A stretch of DNA of 64,000 bases from Physcomitrium patens. Lineage: Eukaryota; Streptophyta; Bryopsida; Funariales; Funariaceae. Both the position numbers and the translations under genes were made by a program. Shown piece after piece: positions 36,520 to 46,124 of this stretch. The stretch is from assembly GCF_000002425.4 (NCBI RefSeq), contig NC_037270.1:4879304-4943303 (forward strand), read 5' to 3'. The notes under the pieces are model-generated. The model saw nothing but the letters and a program-made list of their open reading frames with translations, did no database searches and was not told where the DNA came from. Numbering within the stretch: the first letter of the stretch is position 1; the number at the start of each line of letters is the position of its first letter.

Positions 36520-37521
36520 ATGGCTGAAAGTTTGGAATCCAAACTAGACGCCATCATAAATGCTCTTGCCTCGTTGTCACATAGGACAACAGAGATCGAA
36601 GGAGTCATGGTAGGACTCCATAACAATGGAGCATCTGGGATAGCGCCATCTAAAGCATATCAGCCTCAAACTTCTGCGCCAGAAGAAGCAGTTCTACCTC
36701 CATTTCAACAAGATCGAGTAGTCCTACAACGAAAGGAGCCTCGAGTTAGTCTTCCGGATAAGTTTGATGGAACTCGTTCCAAGTTTCGAGGTTTTGTCAA
36801 CCAAATCAGGTTGATAACAATTTTACAGCCCGAACGTTATCCGACGGAGGAAGCACGTGTTGGGCTTGTTGGAACCTTGCTTACAGCACAAGCTCTGTCT
36901 TGGTTTACTCCCTTGTTTGAGAAGCGATCGCCAATCCTGAGCAACTTTGAAACGTTCTTGGAGGCATTTGCAGAAGCATTTGGCGAGCATGATAAAGTTC
37001 GATGGGCTACAAGAAAGATCCGATCGCTACGACAAGGAACACGCTCTGCATCAGTCTATGCCTCGGATTTCAGACAATTGGCAAGTGACATTAATTGGGG
37101 TGAAGAGGCGTTGGTGAGTCAGTTTTATTGGGGCTTGAAGGATGATGTGAAGGACTTGCTGTTATCTCTTCCTGATCCTCAAACGCTCAACGAAGCTATT
37201 AGCCAAGCTGTAAAGTGTGACAACCGCCTATTCCAGCGTCGCCAAGACCAACGTCCAAGACACCAAATGACTCGTTACGACGTGACTATGTCTGCAAATA
37301 GCTTAAACTCACATTCGGAGGCAACAGACATGCAAATCGACACTGCGCGTGTCCGATCTCTTACTCCAACAGAGAAGAAACGGCGTATGGAGGAAGGGTT
37401 ATGTTTGTACTGTGGAGAAGAAGGTCACAAGGTTGGAAATTGCCCAAAGAAGCAAAATTGGCACCCTGTCAAGACTAGAAGTGCGATGATTCCGGAAAAC
37501 GACGACGCCCAGCCACAGTAG
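36520..37521 (+). CDS. Element G gag (333 aa, intact)
   Basis: Structural polyprotein that packages the element RNA. Starts at ATG 36520 in AAAATGG. N-terminal helical segment (residues 1-35), capsid region with LPDKFDGTRSKFRGF (78-92) and TLLTAQALSWF, then a CCHC zinc knuckle at residues 295-308 (CLYCGEEGHKVGNC). The frame ends in CAG TAG. Protease lies in the -1 frame right after it, as in element A. Its sequence equals the F gag residue for residue. Confidence 0.93.
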   Translation: MAESLESKLDAIINALASLSHRTTEIEGVMVGLHNNGASGIAPSKAYQPQTSAPEEAVLPPFQQDRVVLQRKEPRVSLPDKFDGTRSKFRGFVNQIRLITILQPERYPTEEARVGLVGTLLTAQALSWFTPLFEKRSPILSNFETFLEAFAEAFGEHDKVRWATRKIRSLRQGTRSASVYASDFRQLASDINWGEEALVSQFYWGLKDDVKDLLLSLPDPQTLNEAISQAVKCDNRLFQRRQDQRPRHQMTRYDVTMSANSLNSHSEATDMQIDTARVRSLTPTEKKRRMEEGLCLYCGEEGHKVGNCPKKQNWHPVKTRSAMIPENDDAQPQ

Positions 37522-37526
37522 GAACC

Positions 37527-37952
37527 GTGCGGCTGGACAATCTAATATCACGACAACAATCAGGTTCCTCCTTCTCTGTCCAACCTGCCCGTTGTTTTAC
37601 AATTCCTTTGTTTTTAGGCCCTCAAAAACAAAAAACTTTAGCTTTATTGGATTCGGGGGCATCTACTTGTTTTTTAGATGAAGAGTTTGCTAAACGCCAC
37701 AAGATCCGTTTAGTACAGAAGTCCAAACCTGTTCACGTAGAGGTGATAGATGGACGACCCTTATTGTCAGGCAACGTTACCCACGAATCAGAACCTATAG
37801 AAGTGGTGTTTAAGGACCATAGTAGTCACGTTATTTTTAATATTATTAGAACCCCATCAAGCCCTGTTATCCTTGGTTTTTCTTGGTTAGAAGATCATAA
37901 TCCGTCCATTGATTGGAGGCTACGAAGGATAACATTTCCTCAAAAAAAATAA
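37527..37952 (+). CDS. Element G aspartic protease frame
   Basis: Retroviral-type protease segment of pol with the active-site motif ALLDSGAST (Asp about residue 42 of the frame) and the later VILGFSW region. The first codon is GTG in ACCGTGCGG, so it is probably reached by -1 frameshifting from gag, not by its own start (inference). It ends at TAA after an A8 run; RT is then in the +1 frame. Confidence 0.85.
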   Translation: MRLDNLISRQQSGSSFSVQPARCFTIPLFLGPQKQKTLALLDSGASTCFLDEEFAKRHKIRLVQKSKPVHVEVIDGRPLLSGNVTHESEPIEVVFKDHSSHVIFNIIRTPSSPVILGFSWLEDHNPSIDWRLRRITFPQKK

Positions 37953-39723
37953 TAATAAACCTGTTAGTAGAACCTACATGAAGAAATCCATGTTTATTGG
38001 AGCGAGAGCGTTCCTAAGTTCGTCCAAGGAAGGCGCACCATTTGTCATTTATGCAGCTCCAACTAGCGGCGAGAATATCTCAACATCGAATATACCAGAG
38101 CAATATAGGGATTTTGAAGACGTATTTCAGAAGAAGAACGCCGATATACTGCCGAAACATCGACCATATGATTGCGCCATAGACTTAGAGGAAGGAGCGC
38201 AACCACCTTTTGGTCCAATATACAACCTATCGCAGACGGAGTTGGCAGAATTGCGGAAGTACATCCATGAGAATCTAGCCAAGAATTTTATTCGACATTC
38301 AAAGTCGCCAGCTGGAGCACCAATCCTATTCGTGAAGAAAAAGGATGGCTCACTGCGGATGTGCGTGGACTACCGAGGACTCAACAAGGTGACCAAGAAA
38401 AATCGCTATTCCTTACCTTTCTCCGGCCTCTTAGATCAACTTGGACGTGCAAGAATTTTTACAAAGATTGATTTAAGAGGAGCCTACAACCTTGTGCGAA
38501 TCAAAGAAGGAGATGAATGGAAGACAGCCTTTCGTACAAGGTATGGCCATTTTGAGTACAATGTCATGCCTTTTGGTCTTACCAATGCTCCAGCGGTCTT
38601 TCAGCATATGATGAACGACATCTTTCGGGAGTACCTCGATGACTTTGTTGTCATCTATCTGGATGATATTTTGATATTTTCCAAGAATGAAGAAGAACAT
38701 GAGAAGCACGTTTGTTTGGTTCTTGAAAAACTACGCGAACGAGGATTCTACGCCAAGTTGGAGAAGTGTCAATTTCACCAGAATGAAATGGAATTTTTGG
38801 GCTTCATTGTGACTACAGAGGGCTTGAAGATGGATCCAAAAAAGGTAGAAGCAATTATATCTTGGGAAGTTCCGAAGACGGTTAGAGATGTTCAGTGTTT
38901 TCTTGGATTTGCTAACTTCTATCGGATCTTCATCAAGAATTATTCTCAAGTTGCTGCACCACTCACGCGTCTAACAAGCAAAGATAAGTTCGAATGGGGA
39001 TCACAAGCAGCAAAAGCATTTCAAGATTTCAAGACGGCATTCACTACGACTCCAATCTTGGTACAACCTGACTTTGCAAAGGCTTTCTATTTAGAGACCG
39101 ATGCTTCAGATTTTGCTTTGGAAGCTGTGCCTTCACAGATGGGTATAGACAAGAAGCTTCACCCAGTTGCGTTCTATTCACGAAAGTTCTCTGCTGTTGA
39201 GATCAACTACGAGATCCACGACAAAGAGCTGCTTGCTATAGTGGATGCCTTCCAAGAGTGGCGTCACTTCCTTGAAGGAGCTGCACATCCAGTGACTGTT
39301 TATACGGACCACAAGAATTTGGAGTACTTCATGACAGCTCGAATTTTGAATCGTCGTCAAGCTCGATGGAATATGTCTCTATCACGATTTGACTTTATTA
39401 TCACCTACCGCCCTGGAAAACAGCAAGGATTATCTCACGCATTATCGAGGAGATCGTATCTTGCGCCAAAGGCTGAAGAAGCAGCGTTTGATCAACACTG
39501 TACAACATTGTTGAAACCAGAAAAATTCAGGATTTTTGCTACTGTTGCAACTATCGATGACGGCTTCCTCAGCGAGGTATGTACTGCGACCATTGAGGAT
39601 TCTATAGCTCTTGACATCAAACAACGTGTCGATAATGACAAGTTTAAGGTAGAGGGAGATCTTCTGTATTTTGAGGAGCGTTTGTATATCCCAAAAGGAC
39701 CAACTCGACTCCGAGTACTTTAA
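37953..39723 (+). CDS. Element G reverse transcriptase and RNase H frame
   Basis: RT with [19 protein letters not shown] (catalytic Asp 165 counted from ATG 37978) and YLDD (227-230), followed by the thumb/connection and an RNase H domain ([20 protein letters not shown]). The frame opens just after the A8 run at 37942-37949 and ends at TAA 39721, where F and A read Gln (CAA). So the pol frame is broken on both sides. FALEAV replaces the FALGAV seen in element A, which may weaken RNase H. Confidence 0.9.
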
Positions 39724-40581
39724 TCTCGGCACGACTTTCCAGCTGCGGGACATTTTGGATTCAACAAGACTTTAGAGCTCATTTCACGAGATTTTTGGTG
39801 GCCCCAAATGTGGAAGGATGTGAAGGAATTTGTTCTTTCTTGTGATGTTTGTTCAAGATCCACGATCCCTCGACATCGTCCGTATGGACTTCTCCAGCCA
39901 TTGCCTATTCCGCACCGACCATGGTCTTCAGTTTCTATGGACTTCATTACAGACCTACCGCCATCGAATTCATTTGACAGCATCTTTGTTGTGGTGGATC
40001 GATTTACAAAGATGGCGCATTTCTTGCCTTGCAAGAAAACATCGTCAAGTGAAGACACCGCAAGACTCTTTCTTGATAACATATATCGTTATCATGGCCT
40101 ACCAGATGATATCGTGTCGGATCGAGGTACTCAGTTTGTATCCAAGTTTTGGAGGTCCCTCTTTGAGATATTGAAGGTGGATATTAAGCTCTCTTCGGCT
40201 TTTCAACCTCAAACTGACGGTCAAACGGAGCGGGTGAATCAAGTTTTGGAGCAATATTTACGATGCAGCATCAACTATCAACAAGATGATTGGACTTTAT
40301 ATCTACCGCTTGCTGAGTTCGCATACAACAACACTCTTCATGCGTCAACTCAACAAACACCATTCTTCTCCAACTACGGATACCACCCCAAGCTCGATTT
40401 ATTGAGTTCTTCAGCAAATAACAACCCAGCAGCTGAAGGATTTGTGAAGCAACTATCGGAGCTTCAAGCGACGTTGAAGCTTCAATTGCAATCTGCCCAA
40501 GAGAGTTACAAGGCATCTGCAGATAAATATCGAAATGAGGCGCCTACTTTTAAAGTTGGAAGTAAAGTATGGCTTCTTTGA
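39724..40581 (+). pseudogene. Element G integrase segment
   Basis: Continues the RT frame after the TAA: the spacer with HDFPAAGHFGFN and CDVCSRST (His/Cys zinc module), MDFITDLPPS and FVVVDRFTKMAHF around the first catalytic Asp, DRGTQFVSKFW with the second, and PQTDGQTERVNQ with the Glu. Ends at TGA 40579 where A and others have Arg. This stop is shared with F. Confidence 0.88.
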
Positions 40582-40995
40582 CGGAATATCAAGACCAAGC
40601 GGCCATGTGACAAATTGGACTATCGGAGATGAGGGCCATTTGTTATCGAGAAGCAGATCAATCCGGTGGCATATCGTCTGGAGTTACCAACTACTATGAA
40701 GGTACATCCAGTCTTTCACGTGTCTTTGTTGGAACCTTATCGAGAGTCAGCTTTTCCCCAAAGAGTATAAAGTCCGCCACCAAGTATCGAAATTGAAAAC
40801 CATGAGGAATACGAGGTGGAAAAGGTACTAGATTCACGACATAATAGGAGAAAATTGGAGTATTTAGTGCATTGGAGTGGATACGACATCAATGAACGAA
40901 CGTGGGAGTGTGCTGAAAATCTTGCCAATGCACCAAAATAGGTACAAGAATTTCATCAACGATATCCTCATAAACCTAAGCTGATTCAACGATAG
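40582..40995 (+). pseudogene. Element G GPF module and chromodomain
   Basis: [19 protein letters not shown] is the GPY/F module. The chromodomain contains EVEKVLDS and LEYLVHWSGYDINERTWE, which has the aromatic/acidic pattern of chromodomains that read histone methylation and steer integration to heterochromatin (established for chromoviruses). A TGA, a TAA (both shared with F) and a private TAG interrupt it. Confidence 0.85.
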
Positions 40996-41119
40996 CTTCT
41001 TGCTGAAGCTTGCTCATCAAGTAGCATAAAAAGGGAAGGGCACCTCCAAAACCCATAGTTCGATAGTGTAGAACTTTGTTAGCAAGTATAGTTTGCTCTC
41101 ATCATTTTAGCCTTTGGAC

Positions 41120-41410
41120 ATGGATAGTCAAGATACTACACTTGTTATGTCATCTCAAGCGACTAGCTCACGAAGACGATCGCGAGTTGAAGAACCGCCT
41201 GCACCACGACGACGTCGGAGGATACCGAGCAACAGATCGCTAGTAATTGTATTTGAGGTCGAGCCTGCCTATGACGGTCAGCCAGAAGGTGTGTTTGGAG
41301 GACAGTTTCACAATGAAGACACAGAAGTCCACGCTTGGTCAGAGGTTGAAGGTGTTGGTCACTACCGTTGGCTCCAAGGGCCGATGAATCATTTGCCTCG
41401 CGAACAATAA
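41120..41410 (+). pseudogene. Element G ORF3, truncated by one stop
   Basis: Same protein as F ORF3 from MDSQDTTLVM, but the Gln codon after NHLPREQ is TAA. In F the frame continues about 18 residues further (EFIADVMRQIF). Otherwise the sequence matches F. Lies between the pol end (about 40995) and the 3' LTR. Confidence 0.8.
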
Positions 41411-41554
41411 TTGGAATTCATAGCGGATGTGATGCGACAGATTTTCATTTTCTTGCGTTGGTATTGACTGATAACAACATTGCTTCTCGGAGACCTCGAA
41501 GTTAGAAGAGGAGGTGATGTTATGGACATACATTGAAAGATTCTTCGAATATTC

Positions 41555-41667
41555 TTCTAGAATATTCTCTAAAGATTCCTTTAGAAGGTTCTAGAAGATT
41601 CTTAGAATATTCCCTAAAGATTCTCTTAGAAGGTTCTATAATATTCTTAGAAGATTCTAGAATATTC
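41555..41667 (+). promoter_or_regulatory. Heat-shock-element-like array in the G 3' LTR
   Basis: Alternating GAA and TTC blocks with exact 2-nt spacing: TTCTAGAATATTC at 41555-41567, AGAAGGTTCTAGAAGATTCT at 41583-41602 (four perfect units) and GAAGATTCTAGAATATTC at 41650-41667 (four perfect units). The heat-shock factor consensus needs three. The array lies roughly 105-220 bp upstream of the TATA box, a usual promoter position. Function is inferred from the consensus only. Confidence 0.7.
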
Positions 41668-41680
41668 TGATAGATTCTAG

Positions 41681-41770
41681 GAAGTTGCTCGAGAAGTTTC
41701 CTAATTAGTAGAAGTTGTTGGAGAAGCGTCCTAGTTAGCGGAAGTAGCTCGAGAAGCTTCCTATTCAGTA
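41681..41770 (+). repeat. Three 30-bp tandem units in the G 3' LTR
   Basis: 41681-41710, 41711-41740 and 41741-41770 align without gaps: each starts GAAGT, has a (C/G)GAGAAG core and ends CTAnTnAG-like. Two of the three keep GAAnnTTC. The block sits between the GAAnnTTC array and the TATA box and is present in all F/G LTRs. Confidence 0.85.
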
Positions 41771-41944
41771 GTATATATAGGAGTCGAGGCTGAAGGGTTC
41801 TTCAGTCTCGACAACACATCTCTTGGAGTTCTAGCTCACCTTTCTGGTGTTGTTCTTGTACTCATTTGTTTAATCTACTTCTGCCACTTCTTCTTGAACT
41901 TCTTGTTAGATTGCAAGTCTGTATTTTGTGTCCGTGACAGTTGG

Positions 41945-43691
41945 TCCTTTTGGGATATACAAACGCTCCTCAAAATACAGAAGATCTCCCTCCACCTTAA
42001 ACTTGTCATTATCGACACGTTGTTTGATGTCAAGAGCTATAGAATCCTCAATGGTCGCAGTACGTACCTCGCTGAGGAAGCCGTCATCGATAGTTGCAAC
42101 AGGAGCAAAAATCCTGAATTTTTCTGGTTTCAACAATGTTGTACAGTGTTGATCAAACGCTGCTTCTTCAGCCTTTGGCGCAAGATACGATCTCCTCGAT
42201 AATGCGTGAGATAATCCTTGCTGTTTTCCAGGGCGGTAGGTGATAATAAAGTCAAATCGTGATAGAGACATATTCCATCGAGCTTGACGACGATTCAAAA
42301 TTCGAGCTGTCATGAAGTACTCCAAATTCTTGTGGTCCGTATAAACAGTCACTGGATGTGCAGCTCCTTCAAGGAAGTGACGCCACTCTTGGAAGGCATC
42401 CACTATAGCAAGCAGCTCTTTGTCGTGGATCTCGTAGTTGATCTCAACAGCAGAGAACTTTCGTGAATAGAACGCAACTGGGTGAAGCTTCTTGTCTATA
42501 CCCATCTGTGAAAGCACAGCTTCCAAAGCAAAATCTGAAGCATCGGTCTCTAAATAGAAAGCCTTTGCAAAGTCAAGGTGTACCAAGATTGGAGTCGTAG
42601 TGAATGCCGTCTTGAAATCTTGAAATGCTTTTGCTGCTTGTGATCCCCATTCGAACTTATCTTTGCTTGTTAGACGCGTGAGTGGTGCAGCAACTTGAGA
42701 ATAATTCTTGATGAAGATCCGATAGAAGTTAGCAAATCCAAGAAAACACTGAACATCTCTAACCGTCTTCGGAACTTCCCAAGATATAATTGCTTCTACC
42801 TTTTTTGGATCCATCTTCAAGCCCTCTGTAGTCACAATGAAGCCCAAAAATTCCATTTCATTCTGGTGAAATTGACACTTCTCCAACTTGGCGTAGAATC
42901 CTCGTTCGCGTAGTTTTTCAAGAACCAAACAAACGTGCTTCTCATGTTCTTCTTCATTCTTGGAAAATATCAAAATATCATCCAGATAGATGACAACAAA
43001 GTCATCGAGGTACTCCCGAAAGATGTCGTTCATCATATGCTGAAAGACCGCTGGAGCATTGGTAAGACCAAAAGGCATGACATTGTACTCAAAATGGCCA
43101 TACCTTGTACGAAAGGCTGTCTTCCATTCATCTCCTTCTTTGATTCGCACAAGGTTGTAGGCTCCTCTTAAATCAATCTTTGTAAAAATTCTTGCACGTC
43201 CAAGTTGATCTAAGAGGCCGGAGAAAGGTAAGGAATAGCGATTTTTCTTGGTCACCTTGTTGAGTCCTCGGTAGTCCACGCACATCCGCAGTGAGCCATC
43301 CTTTTTCTTCACGAATAGGATTGGTGCTCCAGCTGGCGACTTTGAATGTCGAATAAAATTCTTGGCTAGATTCTCATGGATGTACTTCCACAATTCTGCC
43401 AACTCCGTCTGCGATAGGTTGTATATTGGACCAAAAGGTGGTTGCGCTCCTTCCTCTAAGTCTATGGCGCAATCATATGGTCGATGTTTCGGCAGTATAT
43501 CGGCGTTCTTCTTCTGAAATACGTCTTCAAAATCCCTATATTGCTCTGGTATATTCGATGTTGAGATATTCTCGCCGCTAGTTGGAGCTGCATAAATGAC
43601 AAATGGTGCGCCTTCCTTGGACGAACTTAGGAACGCTCTCGCTCCAATAAACATGGATTTCTTCATGTAGGTTCTACTAACAGGTTTATTA
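41945..43691 (-). CDS. Element F reverse transcriptase and RNase H frame
   Basis: Minus strand. Same domain order and motifs as the G copy ([22 protein letters not shown]), nearly identical protein. It runs into the G 3' LTR at 41944 (KGPT), so the frame is cut by the insertion and continues in the integrase piece at 35778. It is separated from protease by the same A8 frameshift as in G. Confidence 0.88.
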
Positions 43692-44117
43692 TTATTTTTT
43701 TTGAGGAAATGTTATCCTTCGTAGCCTCCAATCAATGGACGGATTATGATCTTCTAACCAAGAAAAACCAAGGATAACAGGGCTTGATGGGGTTCTAATA
43801 ATATTAAAAATAACGTGACTACTATGGTCCTTAAACACCACTTCTATAGGTTCTGATTCGTGGGTAACGTTGCCTGACAATAAGGGTCGTCCATCTATCA
43901 CCTCTACGTGAACAGGTTTGGACTTCTGTACTAAACGGATCTTGTGGCGTTTAGCAAACTCTTCATCTAAAAAACAAGTAGATGCCCCCGAATCCAATAA
44001 AGCTAAAGTTTTTTGTTTTTGAGGGCCTAAAAACAAAGGAATTGTAAAACAACGGGCAGGTTGGACAGAGAAGGAGGAACCTGATTGTTGTCGTGATATT
44101 AGATTGTCCAGCCGCAC
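43692..44117 (-). CDS. Element F aspartic protease frame
   Basis: 141 codons, identical to the G protease frame, with ALLDSGAST. The GTG first codon follows the gag TAG in the -1 frame. Confidence 0.85.
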   Translation of the reverse strand: MRLDNLISRQQSGSSFSVQPARCFTIPLFLGPQKQKTLALLDSGASTCFLDEEFAKRHKIRLVQKSKPVHVEVIDGRPLLSGNVTHESEPIEVVFKDHSSHVIFNIIRTPSSPVILGFSWLEDHNPSIDWRLRRITFPQKK

Positions 44118-44122
44118 GGTTC

Positions 44123-45124
44123 CTACTGTGGCTGGGCGTCGTCGTTTTCCGGAATCATCGCACTTCTAGTCTTGACAGGGTGCCAATTTTGCTTCTTTGG
44201 GCAATTTCCAACCTTGTGACCTTCTTCTCCACAGTACAAACATAACCCTTCCTCCATACGCCGTTTCTTCTCTGTTGGAGTAAGAGATCGGACACGCGCA
44301 GTGTCGATTTGCATGTCTGTTGCCTCCGAATGTGAGTTTAAGCTATTTGCAGACATAGTCACGTCGTAACGAGTCATTTGGTGTCTTGGACGTTGGTCTT
44401 GGCGACGCTGGAATAGGCGGTTGTCACACTTTACAGCTTGGCTAATAGCTTCGTTGAGCGTTTGAGGATCAGGAAGAGATAACAGCAAGTCCTTCACATC
44501 ATCCTTCAAGCCCCAATAAAACTGACTCACCAACGCCTCTTCACCCCAATTAATGTCACTTGCCAATTGTCTGAAATCCGAGGCATAGACTGATGCAGAG
44601 CGTGTTCCTTGTCGTAGCGATCGGATCTTTCTTGTAGCCCATCGAACTTTATCATGCTCGCCAAATGCTTCTGCAAATGCCTCCAAGAACGTTTCAAAGT
44701 TGCTCAGGATTGGCGATCGCTTCTCAAACAAGGGAGTAAACCAAGACAGAGCTTGTGCTGTAAGCAAGGTTCCAACAAGCCCAACACGTGCTTCCTCCGT
44801 CGGATAACGTTCGGGCTGTAAAATTGTTATCAACCTGATTTGGTTGACAAAACCTCGAAACTTGGAACGAGTTCCATCAAACTTATCCGGAAGACTAACT
44901 CGAGGCTCCTTTCGTTGTAGGACTACTCGATCTTGTTGAAATGGAGGTAGAACTGCTTCTTCTGGCGCAGAAGTTTGAGGCTGATATGCTTTAGATGGCG
45001 CTATCCCAGATGCTCCATTGTTATGGAGTCCTACCATGACTCCTTCGATCTCTGTTGTCCTATGTGACAACGAGGCAAGAGCATTTATGATGGCGTCTAG
45101 TTTGGATTCCAAACTTTCAGCCAT
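44123..45124 (-). CDS. Element F gag (333 aa, intact)
   Basis: Identical to G gag over all 333 residues by eye, including the CCHC knuckle. Starts at the ATG at 45124. Intact gag in two copies means capsid protein could still be made from this locus if the LTRs are active (inference). Confidence 0.92.
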   Translation of the reverse strand: MAESLESKLDAIINALASLSHRTTEIEGVMVGLHNNGASGIAPSKAYQPQTSAPEEAVLPPFQQDRVVLQRKEPRVSLPDKFDGTRSKFRGFVNQIRLITILQPERYPTEEARVGLVGTLLTAQALSWFTPLFEKRSPILSNFETFLEAFAEAFGEHDKVRWATRKIRSLRQGTRSASVYASDFRQLASDINWGEEALVSQFYWGLKDDVKDLLLSLPDPQTLNEAISQAVKCDNRLFQRRQDQRPRHQMTRYDVTMSANSLNSHSEATDMQIDTARVRSLTPTEKKRRMEEGLCLYCGEEGHKVGNCPKKQNWHPVKTRSAMIPENDDAQPQ

Positions 45125-45392
45125 TTTAACGTCTTAACCTTCGACTAACCTTCAGAAAGAAGAAAAAAGAGTTTTGACAAGAGGACAATATTGGTTCAGA
45201 GGAGAGTACTCCGCAACCTCTAAAACGCCTTAAGACTCCAAGATGAGGGGTAATCCACTCTCTCCAAGAAGAATAAGGCTCCAATATTGAGAAAGAAGAG
45301 ATATCAGTTTAGAGGAGGGTAATCCGCAACCTCTAAAACACTAGCACACCTTCAAGAAGAGGGATAATCCACTCTCTAACAAGAAGGAACTA

Positions 45393-45404
45393 GCTCTGAT
45401 ACCA
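45393..45404 (-). promoter_or_regulatory. Element F primer-binding site (tRNA-iMet)
   Basis: Reverse complement is TGGTATCAGAGC, placed 23 nt inside the LTR end at 45428, as in G. Confidence 0.8.
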
Positions 45405-45427
45405 GTGAAAATGTAGTCTCGACAAAC

Positions 45428-45839
45428 TGTCACGGACACAAAATACAGACTTGAAATCTAACAAGAAATTCAAGAAGAAGTGGCAGAACTAGATTAAACA
45501 GATGAGTACAAGAACAACACCAGAAAGGTGAGCTAGAACTCCAAGAGATGTGTTGTCGAGACTGAAGAACCCTTCAGCCTCGACTCCTATATATACTACT
45601 GAATAGGAAGCTTCTCGAGCTACTTCCGCTAACTAGGACGCTTCTCCAACAACTTCTACTAATTAGGAAACTTCTCGAGCAACTTCTTAGAATCTATCAA
45701 AATATTCTAGAACCTTCTAAGAGAATCTTTAGGGAATATTCTAAGAATCTTCTAGAACCTTCTAAAGGAATCTTTAGAGAATCTTTAGAGAATATTCTAA
45801 AAGAATATTTGAAGAATCTTCTAATGTATGTCCATGACA
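45428..45839 (-). repeat. Element F 5' LTR
   Basis: 412 bp, pairs with 33533-33965 with some deletions in the GAAnnTTC array. Followed by CATAG at 45840-45844. Confidence 0.9.
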
Positions 45840-45844
45840 CATAG

Positions 45845-46124
45845 CAAGCATTAACTTCATCAATTATTCATGTATTTGTATCATTGTGTTCTTCATTTCA
45901 ATAAACTCTACCACGATTAGAAAATAAAAAAGATGATGTCTAATATTTTTCAAGATAAATAGTAAAAAAGATGGAAGTATAAAAAAAATTCTTAAAATAA
46001 TATTAATTTAGAGGTAGATAATCTATAACTTCTAATATATTTTTTCTAATAAAGAAAAAGGAATAATATATTATTAATGAAAAAGAGACAAAGCTCTAAT
46101 ATTATAAGTATAATCTTATTAATC
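45845..46124 (-). pseudogene. Element E gag start and leader
   Basis: Minus strand matches the A gag N-terminal coding stretch (RELMLAMHQL region) at its left end, then the leader with traces of the primer-site region near 46092 (AAGCTCTAATATT). Decayed. Confidence 0.65.

Larger units (their letters stand above)
35784..41939 (+). mobile_element. Element G: Ty3/gypsy retrotransposon inserted in F
   Basis: 6156 bp, plus strand, LTRs 433 and 422 bp, GTTGG duplications at 35779-35783 and 41940-41944. It is a near-identical sister of F in inverted orientation. The flanks rejoin in the F pol between RNase H and integrase (KGPT then RLRVL). Complete set of gag, pol, ORF3 and signals, but with frameshift and stop lesions. 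Confidence 0.93.
41518..41939 (+). repeat. Element G 3' LTR
   Basis: 422 bp, pairs with 35784-36216. A purine-rich tract (GTTAGAAGAGGAGG) ends just before it. TATATATAG at 41772-41780 is the likely TATA box. Confidence 0.92.
33533..45839 (-). mobile_element. Element F: Ty3/gypsy retrotransposon inserted in E, split by G
   Basis: Minus-strand element whose 5' LTR (45839-45428), gag, protease and RT/RNase H lie right of G, and whose integrase, chromodomain, ORF3 and 3' LTR (33965-33533) lie left of G. CATAG duplication present. Gag and protease are identical in sequence to G at the protein level over 333 and 141 residues. It shares with G an A8 frameshift and three stops, and has a private stop near the G insertion point. 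Confidence 0.9.

Noticed and set aside
33533..45839. A single composite inverted element or Helitron-like structure
   Set aside because: GTTGG and CATAG duplications and rejoining coding frames show two ordinary LTR insertions, one in the other.
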